26,978 bases of DNA from Candidatus Omnitrophota bacterium (GTDB lineage Bacteria; Omnitrophota; Koll11; Gygaellales; JAQTUY01). This document shows positions 16,996 to 26,978 of this stretch, piece after piece. The position numbers were made by a program, and so were the translations under genes. Each line of letters opens with the position of its first letter. Position 1 is the stretch's first letter. The stretch covers positions 1 through 26,978 of the forward strand of contig JAQTUY010000005.1 of assembly GCA_028707105.1 (NCBI GenBank). The letters run 5' to 3'. The notes under the pieces were generated by a model that searched no databases, was not told where the DNA came from, and saw only the letters and a list, made by a program, of their open reading frames with translations.

Positions 16996-19197
16996 ATGCT
17001 AAAAAAAAGGATCGTTCTTATAAACCCCACTAACCCGGAGCCGCCGCCGAATTATTTCGGTCCTCCTTACGGGCTGGGCCTGATCGCCGCCGCTCTTTTG
17101 AAGGACGGGCGGGATGTCCTGGCTTATGACTTTGACCTTGAGCCCCTGGAGGTCATGCTTTCCTCGATCCGGGGGATCATCAAAAGGGATAAGCCGCGTT
17201 ATATCGGAATCTGCATCCAGAGCTGCAGCCGCGGATCAGTTTATAAATTATTAAGCCGGATCCGCCAGATCGATAGATCGCTGACCGTTATTTTAGGCGG
17301 CCCGTTCGCTTCCATCAAATACGATCTGTTGTTGAGGAATTTCCCGGTCGATTATGTGGTGATCGGGGATGGAGAGAGGACATTACTTGAGCTTTTGAAT
17401 TGCCTGGAAAAAAAAGAGGACCTCAAAAAAGTCAACGGCCTGGCTTTTCTTTCGGGCAGGCGCCTTTACCTGACTCCGGAAAGGAGGAAGGTGGTCGACC
17501 TGGATTTACTGCCTTATCCGGCTTTCCATCTATTTAGGGATTTTGACCGGAAGGTTAACGCGACTGGGGACAAGGAAAGAGCGGCAGTCGATTTCATCCT
17601 GGGCAAAAGATGCGCCAGCGTTAAGAATTCGCTGCTTATGCTTTCTTCCCGCGGTTGTATCTACAGTTGCAATTTCTGCCCGATGAGCGGGGTCTTTAAG
17701 GATAAGATCAGGTTCCATAGCCCGAAGTATTTTGTGGATATGGTGGAGTATTTTCACAAAAAATACGGGATAAGGGATTTTACATTCGGGGATAATACTT
17801 TTACCCTGGTCAGGAAGCGGGTTATAGAAATATGCGGGGAGATAGTCGAGAGGGGCTTAAAGATAAGATGGAGTTGTATGACCCGCGCGGATTACGTGGA
17901 CGGAGTTTTGCTTGAAAAAATGTCCGGCGCGGGGTGTTTTGAGGTTTCTTACGGCATAGAAAGCGGCTCGGAAAAGATCCAGAGGCTTATCGGTAAGAAA
18001 TTGGACCTTGGAAAAGCGAAAGAGGCTTTTCGCTTGACCCGGGAAGCGGGGATGCGCAGCATTCTGATGCTTATGGTCGGCAATGTCGGGGAGAGCGCGC
18101 GGACGATCAAAGAAACCCGGGCCTTTATCAAGGATCTGGATCCGGATAACATTTTAGTCAAGATCGTCAAGGTATACCCGGGAATAAAGATACACGATAT
18201 CTTCGAGAAGAAAGGCCTGCTTAAGAAAGATTACTATCTTACCTGTGACCACCATCCTCCGGTATTTACCGTCGAGCATTCTGAGGAAGAATTACAGGAA
18301 TTGGCCGAAATGATCCAGCCCCGGATTACCTATATCCAGGCGGGCAGCGCCTGTAATAATAATTGCCTCTCTTGCCTTCTGGATAAAAAACAAAAAGATA
18401 AGAGCCTGCAAGAGGTAAAGAATGAACTGGCGCTGGCTTCAACCAGAGGGGAGCAGGTCGTCCTTTTCGGCGGCGAACCTTTCCTGCGCAAAGATATTTT
18501 TGAGATCCTGGATCATGCCGGTAAGCTGGACATCCACCATTTTTATATTTACAGCAACGCCAGGGTCTTTATTTACCGGAAGCTGGCCCAGGCGGTGAAC
18601 AAGACCATTCTGCGCAAGATGATCATTCCTTTTTTCGGCTTTACGCAGGAGCACGACCGTTCCTGCAGGATGGAGGGGGCTTTTCTCCAGGCTATCGAGG
18701 GGATAAAGAATATCAAGAGTTTCGCCCCGCGTATAAAGATAGAGGCGGCGGTGTATATCTGCGGCCCGGGATTAAAAACCCTGGCCGGCCTGACGCATTA
18801 TCTATCCAATTCGGGGATAGATGAATTCAGGTTTATTTTTTTTAGAGATTCCCTGGGTATGGTTGGGGCTAAAGGCAGGCTTTGTCCTGCGCTATCCCAA
18901 GCAGTCCGGGAATTAAAGGGCGTCCGTAAATTCCTGGGCCAGGTCAACAAGCCTTGGCGGTTGGAAGGAATCGCGCCCTGCGCGGCGGGCAGCTTCAAGG
19001 ATGATCTACTCGAATACCGCTATCCGTTCAATGAAGTCATCGGCCTTGACGGAAAAATAACCGGATCCAGCCGGATACGCGAGCGTGAAAAAGAAAAAAT
19101 GATTTTTTGTAAAAATTGCAAAGAAAGCGGATCGTGCGAAGGAATATGGAAGGAGTATTTAAGAAGCTATGGCCGGAGTGAATTCAAGCCTATCTGA
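16996..19197 (+). CDS. B12-binding radical SAM protein fused to a KP-tail radical SAM domain
   Basis: 733 residues. Residues 1-140 form a B12-binding-like domain (INPTNPEPPPN, GGPFAS, IGDGE, as in BchE-type proteins). The first radical SAM domain has SRGCIYSCNFC (C221, C225, C228) and GIESGSEKIQ. The second has CNNNCLSC (C453, C457, C460) with GGEP (492-495) and ends in C705, C708, C714 and the EY...G..EFKPI tail. The architecture parallels the protein from 12386, but with the other type of second domain. Likely a cobalamin-dependent radical methyltransferase or cyclase fused to an auxiliary radical SAM enzyme; substrate unknown. It overlaps the next gene by 29 bases. Confidence 0.8.
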   Translation: MLKKRIVLINPTNPEPPPNYFGPPYGLGLIAAALLKDGRDVLAYDFDLEPLEVMLSSIRGIIKRDKPRYIGICIQSCSRGSVYKLLSRIRQIDRSLTVILGGPFASIKYDLLLRNFPVDYVVIGDGERTLLELLNCLEKKEDLKKVNGLAFLSGRRLYLTPERRKVVDLDLLPYPAFHLFRDFDRKVNATGDKERAAVDFILGKRCASVKNSLLMLSSRGCIYSCNFCPMSGVFKDKIRFHSPKYFVDMVEYFHKKYGIRDFTFGDNTFTLVRKRVIEICGEIVERGLKIRWSCMTRADYVDGVLLEKMSGAGCFEVSYGIESGSEKIQRLIGKKLDLGKAKEAFRLTREAGMRSILMLMVGNVGESARTIKETRAFIKDLDPDNILVKIVKVYPGIKIHDIFEKKGLLKKDYYLTCDHHPPVFTVEHSEEELQELAEMIQPRITYIQAGSACNNNCLSCLLDKKQKDKSLQEVKNELALASTRGEQVVLFGGEPFLRKDIFEILDHAGKLDIHHFYIYSNARVFIYRKLAQAVNKTILRKMIIPFFGFTQEHDRSCRMEGAFLQAIEGIKNIKSFAPRIKIEAAVYICGPGLKTLAGLTHYLSNSGIDEFRFIFFRDSLGMVGAKGRLCPALSQAVRELKGVRKFLGQVNKPWRLEGIAPCAAGSFKDDLLEYRYPFNEVIGLDGKITGSSRIREREKEKMIFCKNCKESGSCEGIWKEYLRSYGRSEFKPI

Positions 19198-20638
19198 TAA
19201 GGAAACGAACCTGAGAAACCTGATGGTCGTTCCGACCTATAAATGCCAGATGGCCTGCCGTTACTGTTTTATTAACCGCAGCCGGGCCGATATGCCGGAA
19301 GAGACGCTTTATCGCGCGATAGACCTGCTTTTGACTTCTCCTTGCCCGGAGGTCGAACTGCAGTTTTTCGGGGGAGAGCCTTTACTAAGGTTTGACCTGG
19401 TAAAGAAGGCTATCTGGTATGCTGAAGCAAAAAGCCGGGAAAAGTCAAAAAAGATAAAATACTTTCTGGTTACTAACGGTTTACTTTTAGATGAAGATAA
19501 GCTGACATTTCTGAAGCAGTATAATACAACCATAATGTTGAGCCTGGACGGCGCAAGAGAAACGCAGGTTCAGAACCGGCCCTTGCTTAAAGAGGACGGC
19601 GGCCGTTATTTTGATCCGCTGCTCCGTAATTTAAAAGGCTTATTCGGCAAGACGGGGAAATCCTGCGTTAATCTGGTCTTTTTGCCGGGAAACATAAAAA
19701 AGTTAAAGGCCAACTTTGATTTTTTAACCGGCTTAGGGGTCAAGGATATCCGCCTATCTTATGCTATCGGGGCAGATTTTCAGAGGAAAGACCTCTCAGC
19801 GTATGCCCGCGAGCTTAAGAAGATAATTAAAGCCGCCCAGATAAAGGGGGTGAACCTGCTGAACCTGGACGACGAAGAGCCATGCTTTTTTATCCCGCAG
19901 ATAACTATCGGCTCTTCGGGAGACGTTTATGTGGGATGCAATTTTATCCTGGAGACCGTATTTCCGGAATGCGTGGGGCTGATGTATGCCGGAGAGCTTA
20001 AGCGTATAAAAGATATTTCCCGTTTAAAGCGGACCAGGCAGGAGCAGTCAAGGATGTTCATCAGGGAAAAAAGGAAATTAAATGTTAACGTGATTAAAAA
20101 TATCTATTTTGGCATCGGCATCTACGCCCTCTTGAAGTATTGGCAGTTATCTGAGGAATACGCGTCTCTGGCCTCCGGGATCGATCTATCCGGTAAAGGG
20201 AAGGCAAATAGCCGCGGGGCCGCAAAGTGCCTGCCCAAGTTGTCCGGGCAGGGCGCCGGCCGTCTCGCCGAGGTCATCGTTGACCCCAAAGATCTGGGAT
20301 CCTTGATCCCCTGCGCCATGTCCGTGCTGGCAAGCGGAGCCCGAAAAATAAAGTTTTCGCCCAAGTTAGGTGTTTTCTGGCCAGAGGATAAGATCGCCGA
20401 TTATTTTATCCTGCTTTATAATATGATCGAGATATTACAGGAGAAAAAAGAGATAGCAATAATCAATATATCCGACCAGGGCTTTGAAGCGCGGAGCGTA
20501 AAAAAAGTTTCTCCGGCAGCCGCCCTGAAGGAAGCCGCCCGGATCTTGCCTGCCGGGCGCCTGGCCAGGAAAACCATTTTAAATAACCTGGCCTTAATGG
20601 AGGTGTCCCATAGTTTCTTCGGCAAATTCCGTCAATAG
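19169..20638 (+). CDS. Radical SAM protein, NNI-type, with decayed second half-domain
   Basis: 489 residues. The N-terminal NNI-type radical SAM domain has CQMACRYC (C26, C30, C33) and GGEP (68-71), with KNIYFG at 310-315 where relatives have NNI. Residues about 365-489 resemble only the second half of an NNI-type domain: SVLASGARKIKFSPKLGVFW aligns with the VKLGFKRLQMNYALGVFW region of the protein from 14914, and ILNNL (470-474) closes it. No CX3CX2C lies in this second part, so it cannot hold the SAM cluster and may be structural. The start at 19169 lies 29 bases inside the upstream gene; an ATG at 19223 would also keep the whole cluster motif. Confidence 0.75.
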   Translation: MAGVNSSLSDKETNLRNLMVVPTYKCQMACRYCFINRSRADMPEETLYRAIDLLLTSPCPEVELQFFGGEPLLRFDLVKKAIWYAEAKSREKSKKIKYFLVTNGLLLDEDKLTFLKQYNTTIMLSLDGARETQVQNRPLLKEDGGRYFDPLLRNLKGLFGKTGKSCVNLVFLPGNIKKLKANFDFLTGLGVKDIRLSYAIGADFQRKDLSAYARELKKIIKAAQIKGVNLLNLDDEEPCFFIPQITIGSSGDVYVGCNFILETVFPECVGLMYAGELKRIKDISRLKRTRQEQSRMFIREKRKLNVNVIKNIYFGIGIYALLKYWQLSEEYASLASGIDLSGKGKANSRGAAKCLPKLSGQGAGRLAEVIVDPKDLGSLIPCAMSVLASGARKIKFSPKLGVFWPEDKIADYFILLYNMIEILQEKKEIAIINISDQGFEARSVKKVSPAAALKEAARILPAGRLARKTILNNLALMEVSHSFFGKFRQ

Positions 20639-20642
20639 CGTA

Positions 20643-22493
20643 ATGTTCATGACCACTTATGCCTGTCAGCTCGCCTGCGAGTATTGCCAGGTAAAGCAGT
20701 CCAAAGCCTTTATGCCTATGGATGTTTTTAAAAAAGGCGTGGACCTCCTTTTAAGTACGGAAAGCGATGAATGCCAACTGCGATTTTGGGGAGGGGAGCC
20801 CCTTTTGAGATGGGATCTTATCCAAGAGGGGATAGCCTGGGCGGAGAAGAGGGCCGCGGAGAAAAGGAAAACAATAACGTTCATGATCACGACCAACGGC
20901 TTGCTTCTGGACCAGGGGAAAATAGATTTCCTTAAGAAACATCCGGTGAAAATAATGTTCTCTTGCGACGGCGATCAAAAGGCGAACCAAGCCCACCGCC
21001 TTCTCCAGGACGGGAAAAAGTCTTCCGCCAGGCTTTTAGCTAATTTGAAGCTTCTGATAAGATCGGGCCTGCCTTATTTCGTTCATATGATCGTCACCCC
21101 TTCGACAGTCCGCGGCCTTTCCAGGAATCTTTATTTTCTAAAGGGCTTAAAGGTGGAAAAAGTACAGCTCTGTTATCAGGACGCGGTAATATGGCCGGCC
21201 GGGAAACAAAAGATTTTGCTCGAGCAGATCAGCAAGTTCGTCCTTTCGGGCGATCATTATCAATTCTTGATGAATTTCGTCAATGACTGCGAACCGACGA
21301 TACTGGGGCACGAGATACTCGTCGACGTGGACGGGAAGGTTTATTATGACGGCGCCATCTTTATGGAGAAGAGGTTCCCCCGGCTGCGCGGCCTCTGCCG
21401 CTTAAAAAAAGCGGATCAAATAAAAAAGGCCGATTCTTTGTACCTGCCGAGACGGTATTTCTACCGCATATTTGAAAGCGCCTGCGGCAAGGAAGATAAG
21501 CAGGTCTTCCTGAATAATATCGGGCTGGGGTTTAAGGTGGATAATCTATTTAACAGCTTGTATTATAAACATCAGTCCCTGCATTCCAATGAGCATCCTT
21601 TATTGATACCCATAATCAAGGGGGATTTTGCTTCGCAAAGAAGCGTGCTTGGCAGGCTGGGGATAAAATCTCTGTTTTTGTATCTGGAAACGCCCTGTTC
21701 GAATGATTGTATTTTCTGCAGGCATAAAGACTGCGTAATGCCCAGCGATTTCTTTAAGGCCGAGTTGAAGCTTAAAGATAATCTGAAAATAGGGGCAAAA
21801 AAACTCTGCATAATCGGCAACGACCCTCTTTTGTATCCGGAAATACCGGAAATACTGGGATTGGCTAAGAAATACGGTTTTAGAGAAATAGAAATAATGA
21901 CTTCCGGGGAAAGCCTTGCTGATACCGCTTTCTGCCGCGCGCTTATAAATAAAGGAGCCAGCGCTTTTTCCCTGCCGATCTTTTCCGATGATCCGGATCT
22001 CCACGATCATATCGTCGGCAGGAAGGGAAGTTTTGAAAAAGTGATCCGGGGCGTTAAGAATGCCTTGAAATACAAGGCCGGAGTTTTTATCCATACCAAT
22101 TTGATCAAACAGAACCTGGATCATATCCCGGCCCTGGAGAATTTCGTGCGCCAGGAGCTTAAAGCACCCTTTGTTATTTTGCCCATCAGGCCTAAGACGG
22201 CTAATCTTTCCTTTGCGGAACTTATGCCTTCTTATGCCGAGATCATCGATAAACTGCGCGGGGTGCGCTCCCTTTTGGTTTTACCTTTATGCGTCGTCCA
22301 AAGGATCCAGCAAGATAAATTCAGGGCCGGGGGAAGCCAGATCTCCGATTCGATGAAGCTTTATTTCCTGGACCAGCGTTTCCTTAAACCCGGGATATGC
22401 AAGAATTGTTCTTATTCTCACGCGTGTCCCGGTTTATTCAAGGAATACGCGCAGCTTTACGGATTGGATGAAATAAAACCCATCAGAAGATGA
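20643..22493 (+). CDS. Tandem radical SAM protein (NNI-type plus KP-tail type)
   Basis: 616 residues. The first domain has CQLACEYC (C8, C12, C15) and GGEP (50-53), closing with NNI (291-293). The second has CSNDCIFC (C352, C356, C359), with GNDP (392-395) in place of GGEP, and ends in C586, C589, C595 plus the EY...G..EIKPI tail. This is the same layout as the gene at 6633. The degenerate glycine motif in the second domain could weaken SAM binding. No ribosome site precedes the ATG, which begins 4 bases after the upstream stop, so translation probably depends on coupling. It overlaps the next gene by 4 bases (ATGA). Confidence 0.8.
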   Translation: MFMTTYACQLACEYCQVKQSKAFMPMDVFKKGVDLLLSTESDECQLRFWGGEPLLRWDLIQEGIAWAEKRAAEKRKTITFMITTNGLLLDQGKIDFLKKHPVKIMFSCDGDQKANQAHRLLQDGKKSSARLLANLKLLIRSGLPYFVHMIVTPSTVRGLSRNLYFLKGLKVEKVQLCYQDAVIWPAGKQKILLEQISKFVLSGDHYQFLMNFVNDCEPTILGHEILVDVDGKVYYDGAIFMEKRFPRLRGLCRLKKADQIKKADSLYLPRRYFYRIFESACGKEDKQVFLNNIGLGFKVDNLFNSLYYKHQSLHSNEHPLLIPIIKGDFASQRSVLGRLGIKSLFLYLETPCSNDCIFCRHKDCVMPSDFFKAELKLKDNLKIGAKKLCIIGNDPLLYPEIPEILGLAKKYGFREIEIMTSGESLADTAFCRALINKGASAFSLPIFSDDPDLHDHIVGRKGSFEKVIRGVKNALKYKAGVFIHTNLIKQNLDHIPALENFVRQELKAPFVILPIRPKTANLSFAELMPSYAEIIDKLRGVRSLLVLPLCVVQRIQQDKFRAGGSQISDSMKLYFLDQRFLKPGICKNCSYSHACPGLFKEYAQLYGLDEIKPIRR

Positions 22494-23608
22494 AAGAGAC
22501 CCTGAAAACAGACACCGCCGCTTTGAACGGCGCCCTAAAGAAGATGGGGATAAAAAATCCCTTTGAAAGCCCCCTGTTGGATGATGTTTACTTTACGCTG
22601 TCCCTGGCCTGCTGTTGGAGGTGCCACGTTTGCCCCTGGTGGGGAGAGAAGGGGTCTTGCCATGACCGGAAGTTTTTGGATAAATATAAGCCGGCCTTGA
22701 CTGAAAAGGAGCTGCAAAGGTTCACCGATGAGATCATTTCCTATCATCCTAAAAGGATCAGCCTGTCCGGGGGAGAGCCGTTGTTGTATAAGCAGTGGCA
22801 TGTCCTGGCCGAAAAAGCGCATAAAAAAGGCATTAAGGTTTCTTTATTGACTAACGGCGCGCTCCTGGCGGACAACTTTACGAAAATAAAGGGAACGGTA
22901 GATGAGGTGCATGTTTCGCCCGGTGGGCCTCCGTCGGTATTCTCTTCCTATACTAAAAGGCCGCTGTCCCATTTTAAGGCGTTGATGGCAGGGTTAAAGA
23001 AGATAACCGATCTAAAAAAAAGGAACGGCAATAAGCCTTTTTTAAGCATTCTTTATACTATCTCCGAATTGAATTACGCCCAGATGGAAGAACTGATAAA
23101 GTTAATGACGCGAAATAAGATCAAAATAGACCGTTACAGCTTTCAGCACATGATGTTCATCGGGCGCCGTTCGTTTAAGGCGCAAAAAGCGGTCTTCTTG
23201 AAAGAATTCAAGATCAAGGATATGGATTTCTGGAAAGGCTATACTTATCTTCCTTCCGGGATCGACTTCGCCAGGTTCAAGCAGGAGATAAAAAAAGTGC
23301 AAAAATACCAGAATGTGGAATTTATCCCTTATTTTCAGCCGGAAGAAGTAGAGGCTTATTACAAGGACAGCCGGGATGGCCTGCATTATTCAAATTATTG
23401 CACCGCGCCCTGGCATCAGCTGGATATTATGCCTAACGGAGACGTTTTTATATGCTTTGGTTATTTTCTCGGTAACATCCGGGATAATAAATCCTTCGCG
23501 GCCATATGGAACGGCCCAAGGGCGAGAAAACTGCGGCAGTATGTCAGCCGCAGGCTGTTCCCCGCCTGTAATGGCTGTTTTTACCATTACAGCGACCGGG
23601 TGAAATAA
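22490..23608 (+). CDS. Radical SAM protein with SPASM-like C-terminus
   Basis: 372 residues. After about 30 residues comes CCWRCHVC, whose C41, C45, C48 fit CX3CX2C; GGEP is at 94-97. The C-terminus has CTAPWHQLDIMPNGDVFICFG, then IRDN.S...IWNG and a closing CNGC, giving C304, C322, C360 and C363, as in shortened SPASM/twitch domains that hold one auxiliary cluster. SPASM proteins often modify peptides or oxidise small molecules. It does not belong to the NNI or KP-tail families, so it is a separate acquisition. It is the last radical SAM gene, ending 20 bases before the nitrogenase-like genes. Confidence 0.8.
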   Translation: MKETLKTDTAALNGALKKMGIKNPFESPLLDDVYFTLSLACCWRCHVCPWWGEKGSCHDRKFLDKYKPALTEKELQRFTDEIISYHPKRISLSGGEPLLYKQWHVLAEKAHKKGIKVSLLTNGALLADNFTKIKGTVDEVHVSPGGPPSVFSSYTKRPLSHFKALMAGLKKITDLKKRNGNKPFLSILYTISELNYAQMEELIKLMTRNKIKIDRYSFQHMMFIGRRSFKAQKAVFLKEFKIKDMDFWKGYTYLPSGIDFARFKQEIKKVQKYQNVEFIPYFQPEEVEAYYKDSRDGLHYSNYCTAPWHQLDIMPNGDVFICFGYFLGNIRDNKSFAAIWNGPRARKLRQYVSRRLFPACNGCFYHYSDRVK

Positions 23609-23611
23609 TCC

Positions 23612-23620
23612 TGTTATAAT
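23612..23620 (+). promoter_or_regulatory. Extended -10 promoter before the nitrogenase-like genes
   Basis: TGTTATAAT is a perfect TGn-TATAAT extended -10 box with no recognisable -35. A start 6-8 bases downstream would fall within a few bases of the ATG at 23629, so the transcript would be leaderless or nearly so; no ribosome site precedes that ATG. The box lies in the 20-base gap between the radical SAM and nitrogenase-like genes. Confidence 0.5.
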
Positions 23621-23628
23621 AAAAAACT

Positions 23629-25471
23629 ATGGACTATCCTGAAAACTGGTTTTATCAACATCATTTTTGTTGCGGGAGATCCTCCGGGAAGCTGTTCGCC
23701 GGGCTTATGGGTTTATCCGGAAGGAGCGGTTTGAGATTGGAGGCAATATCCTGGAAAGGTTATTTTGAGATCAGGCTTATAGATAATAAAAGCCAGGGGT
23801 TATTCATAATAGTAGTAAAGGAATATAAAAAAGAAGAAGAATGGATGTATGGGCAATACGCAAATGATATACTGGATAACAATTTCATAATTTTATCCAG
23901 GCAGGGTGAATCAAGAAGCGACATAAAAAGCGTCCTGAGCTCTCTTAGGAAAAACTTAAGCGCCTTAACTCCTTCTGAGTTGTTCAAAGCGGTGTATAAT
24001 GATAATAACAGCTCCTTCCGGGAAGTAGCTAACGCGGGCCCCCAGGATAAAGGCGCGCCGGTGAATTTTTGCAACTCGTTCTATGAGTGGGGCAATAGCA
24101 GGATGGGGCATACCTTCATGTTAAATTATAGTTTGATACTGGATGAGGACCACTGGATAGGCTTTGCCCAGCCCAGGCATGTTTTCTTGAGGTGCGGGGA
24201 CGTGGAGTGCAATAACAGCGAGAGCCCTTTGAATTTCCGGACCTGCGGAAAGGAATACGCCTTCCCGTCAAGGGGGCTTCTCCACGAATCCAGGGGCCAG
24301 GATCTGATAAGGGGAAAGCGGTCTTTCAGTAAGGTGCTCCTGCGTTCGGCCATCCTCGACCTTAAAGATGAAGATATCATTATGGGGACCGATTCTAAAG
24401 TATACGAGGTGTTAAACCGGATAACCCGCGAGGATAATATACCCGTTAATGTCCTTTACACCTGCGTGAACAAGGTGATCGGCACCGACATTATTTCTTT
24501 GATAAAGCAAATAAATAAAAATAATAAGGCCCAGGTCGTCTATACTGAATGCAGCTCCGAAAAAAATCCCGGGGAAGCTTTCGCGGAACTGATGAGGAGC
24601 ATAAAGATCGGGGTAAAACATAAGGTAAAAGATAAGACCTATAACTTAATCGGATATAAGGATGACCGGGGCATGGCGGAATTGACGCAGCTGTTGGGAA
24701 AGATCCTTGGCCTGAAGTTGAATATCAGGGTCTTTCCTTATGTGGACCTGAAGACTTTAAAAGATTTCTATAAAGGCCGCCTGCAGGTATTGAACCAGAT
24801 GGCGATCTACCAGGGGGTCTTTAATAATGTATTTAAGGGTTCTGACCTGGATACCTTGACGCCTCCGGCCCCTTATGGAATAAAAGACAGCGTCGAGTGG
24901 TTAAGGTCCATAGCCGGTTTTTTTAAAGTCCCGCTTGATAGTAACAAAGAATGGAAGCGTTATTACCAAGGAAAGATCAGAGAGTGGAAGGCGTTGACCG
25001 CAACAGCGCGTAAATACAGGCTCGCGTTCATTATTTCCGGTGATGACGTTGAATTATTGACCAGCCCGGCGAAATACCCTCTCGGCGTGCCTATTCTAAG
25101 GTGCTTGGAGGAGATGGGGTTCGGCCTGGATATACTGCTTACTACGGACGAAGATCCGGATAAGCATAGGCAAACAATAACAAGTTTTCTGGAAGGCGGT
25201 AAAAAACATAAGATTGAAAAGTTAAACGATCCCGCTAAAATAGAGGAGTGGATCTCGGGCTCTGATTGCAGATGCGTCTATTCGGATTTCCGTAATGATC
25301 TGAGGATAATATCGAACGGCAAGATGCAGTTCTCGGCCTCTGATTTCCAGGAAGGGTTGGACGGGGCCCTGCGCACGCTTCAGGGGCTGCTTGAGCTTTG
25401 CGGGATAAATTTTTTCAACCGGTACCGTAGGTATAAACAGCAGGCAAAGCCTGTATTGATAGAAGGGGCAT

Positions 25472-25497
<26 letters not shown>
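23629..25497 (+). CDS. Nitrogenase-like component-1 subunit (NifD/K, BchN/B-like) with N-terminal extension
   Basis: 622 residues. The region from about 145 resembles the catalytic subunits of nitrogenase-like reductases: an NFCNSF Cys (C148), YTCVNKVIGTD (C279) in the position of the family's C-x3-[LV]IGDD cluster ligand, and a C-terminal GLDGALRTLQGLLEL block. No Cys is evident where the family's middle ligand (the GPxGC site) would fall, so metal binding may differ from its partner. The first 140 or so residues, including a Cys pair (C14, C15), are an extension I do not recognise. Nearest known roles are reduction of tetrapyrrole rings or C-S bonds; the substrate here is unknown. The start is supported by the promoter position rather than a ribosome site. 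Confidence 0.75.

Positions 25498-26978
<1,481 letters not shown>

Noticed and set aside
21600..22124. 174-codon reverse-strand frame
   Set aside because: It lies opposite the second radical SAM domain of the gene at 20643; no motif or ribosome site supports it.

Overview
The window (about 27 kb, every gene on the + strand, moderate GC) reads as part of an uncultivated bacterial genome. The first gene is a very large mosaic protein with transglutaminase-like, TPR, beta-propeller-like and two HExxH segments, a style common in Omnitrophota (OP3) and related lineages. I infer an Omnitrophota-like source at about 50% confidence; no rRNA or other marker gene is present to test it.

Layout. (1) 2-4468: the C-terminal part of the giant multidomain protein, cut by the left edge; its last codons run through two small palindromes. 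(2) 4469-5117: a single PilZ-domain gene (4585-4923) with its own extended -10 promoter, a hairpin leader and an inverted repeat at its stop, followed by a 194-base non-coding stretch leading into the next operon. (3) 5118-23608: twelve consecutive radical SAM genes, nearly all overlapping or separated by 1-10 bases. They contain 16 intact CX3CX2C cluster motifs. In order they are: HxsB-like SPASM protein; tandem radical SAM; two HemN/HemW-like proteins; MiaB/RimO-like methylthiotransferase; B12-binding radical SAM fused to a second radical SAM; single radical SAM; short radical SAM; second B12-binding fusion; radical SAM with a decayed second half; tandem radical SAM; SPASM-type radical SAM. 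(4) 23629-26978: a nitrogenase-like set with two catalytic-subunit homologues and the start of a NifH/BchL-type ATPase, cut by the right edge. An extended -10 box lies directly before the first of these.

How they may work together. Several of the radical SAM domains fall into two families visible within the window. One has a C-terminal NNI motif and the other ends in C-x2-C-x5-C-x-G...EY...G..E[FI]KP. They have been duplicated, fused and reshuffled. With BchE-like B12-binding enzymes, HemN-like enzymes and a BchLNB/CfbCD-like reductase in one co-directional block, the best guess is a multistep pathway building or modifying a cofactor (possibly a tetrapyrrole or a metallocofactor) or a heavily modified peptide. 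No precursor peptide, chelatase, transporter, NifB or NifEN is visible here, so the product is unknown. This radical SAM/nitrogenase-like block is the candidate undescribed system in the window.
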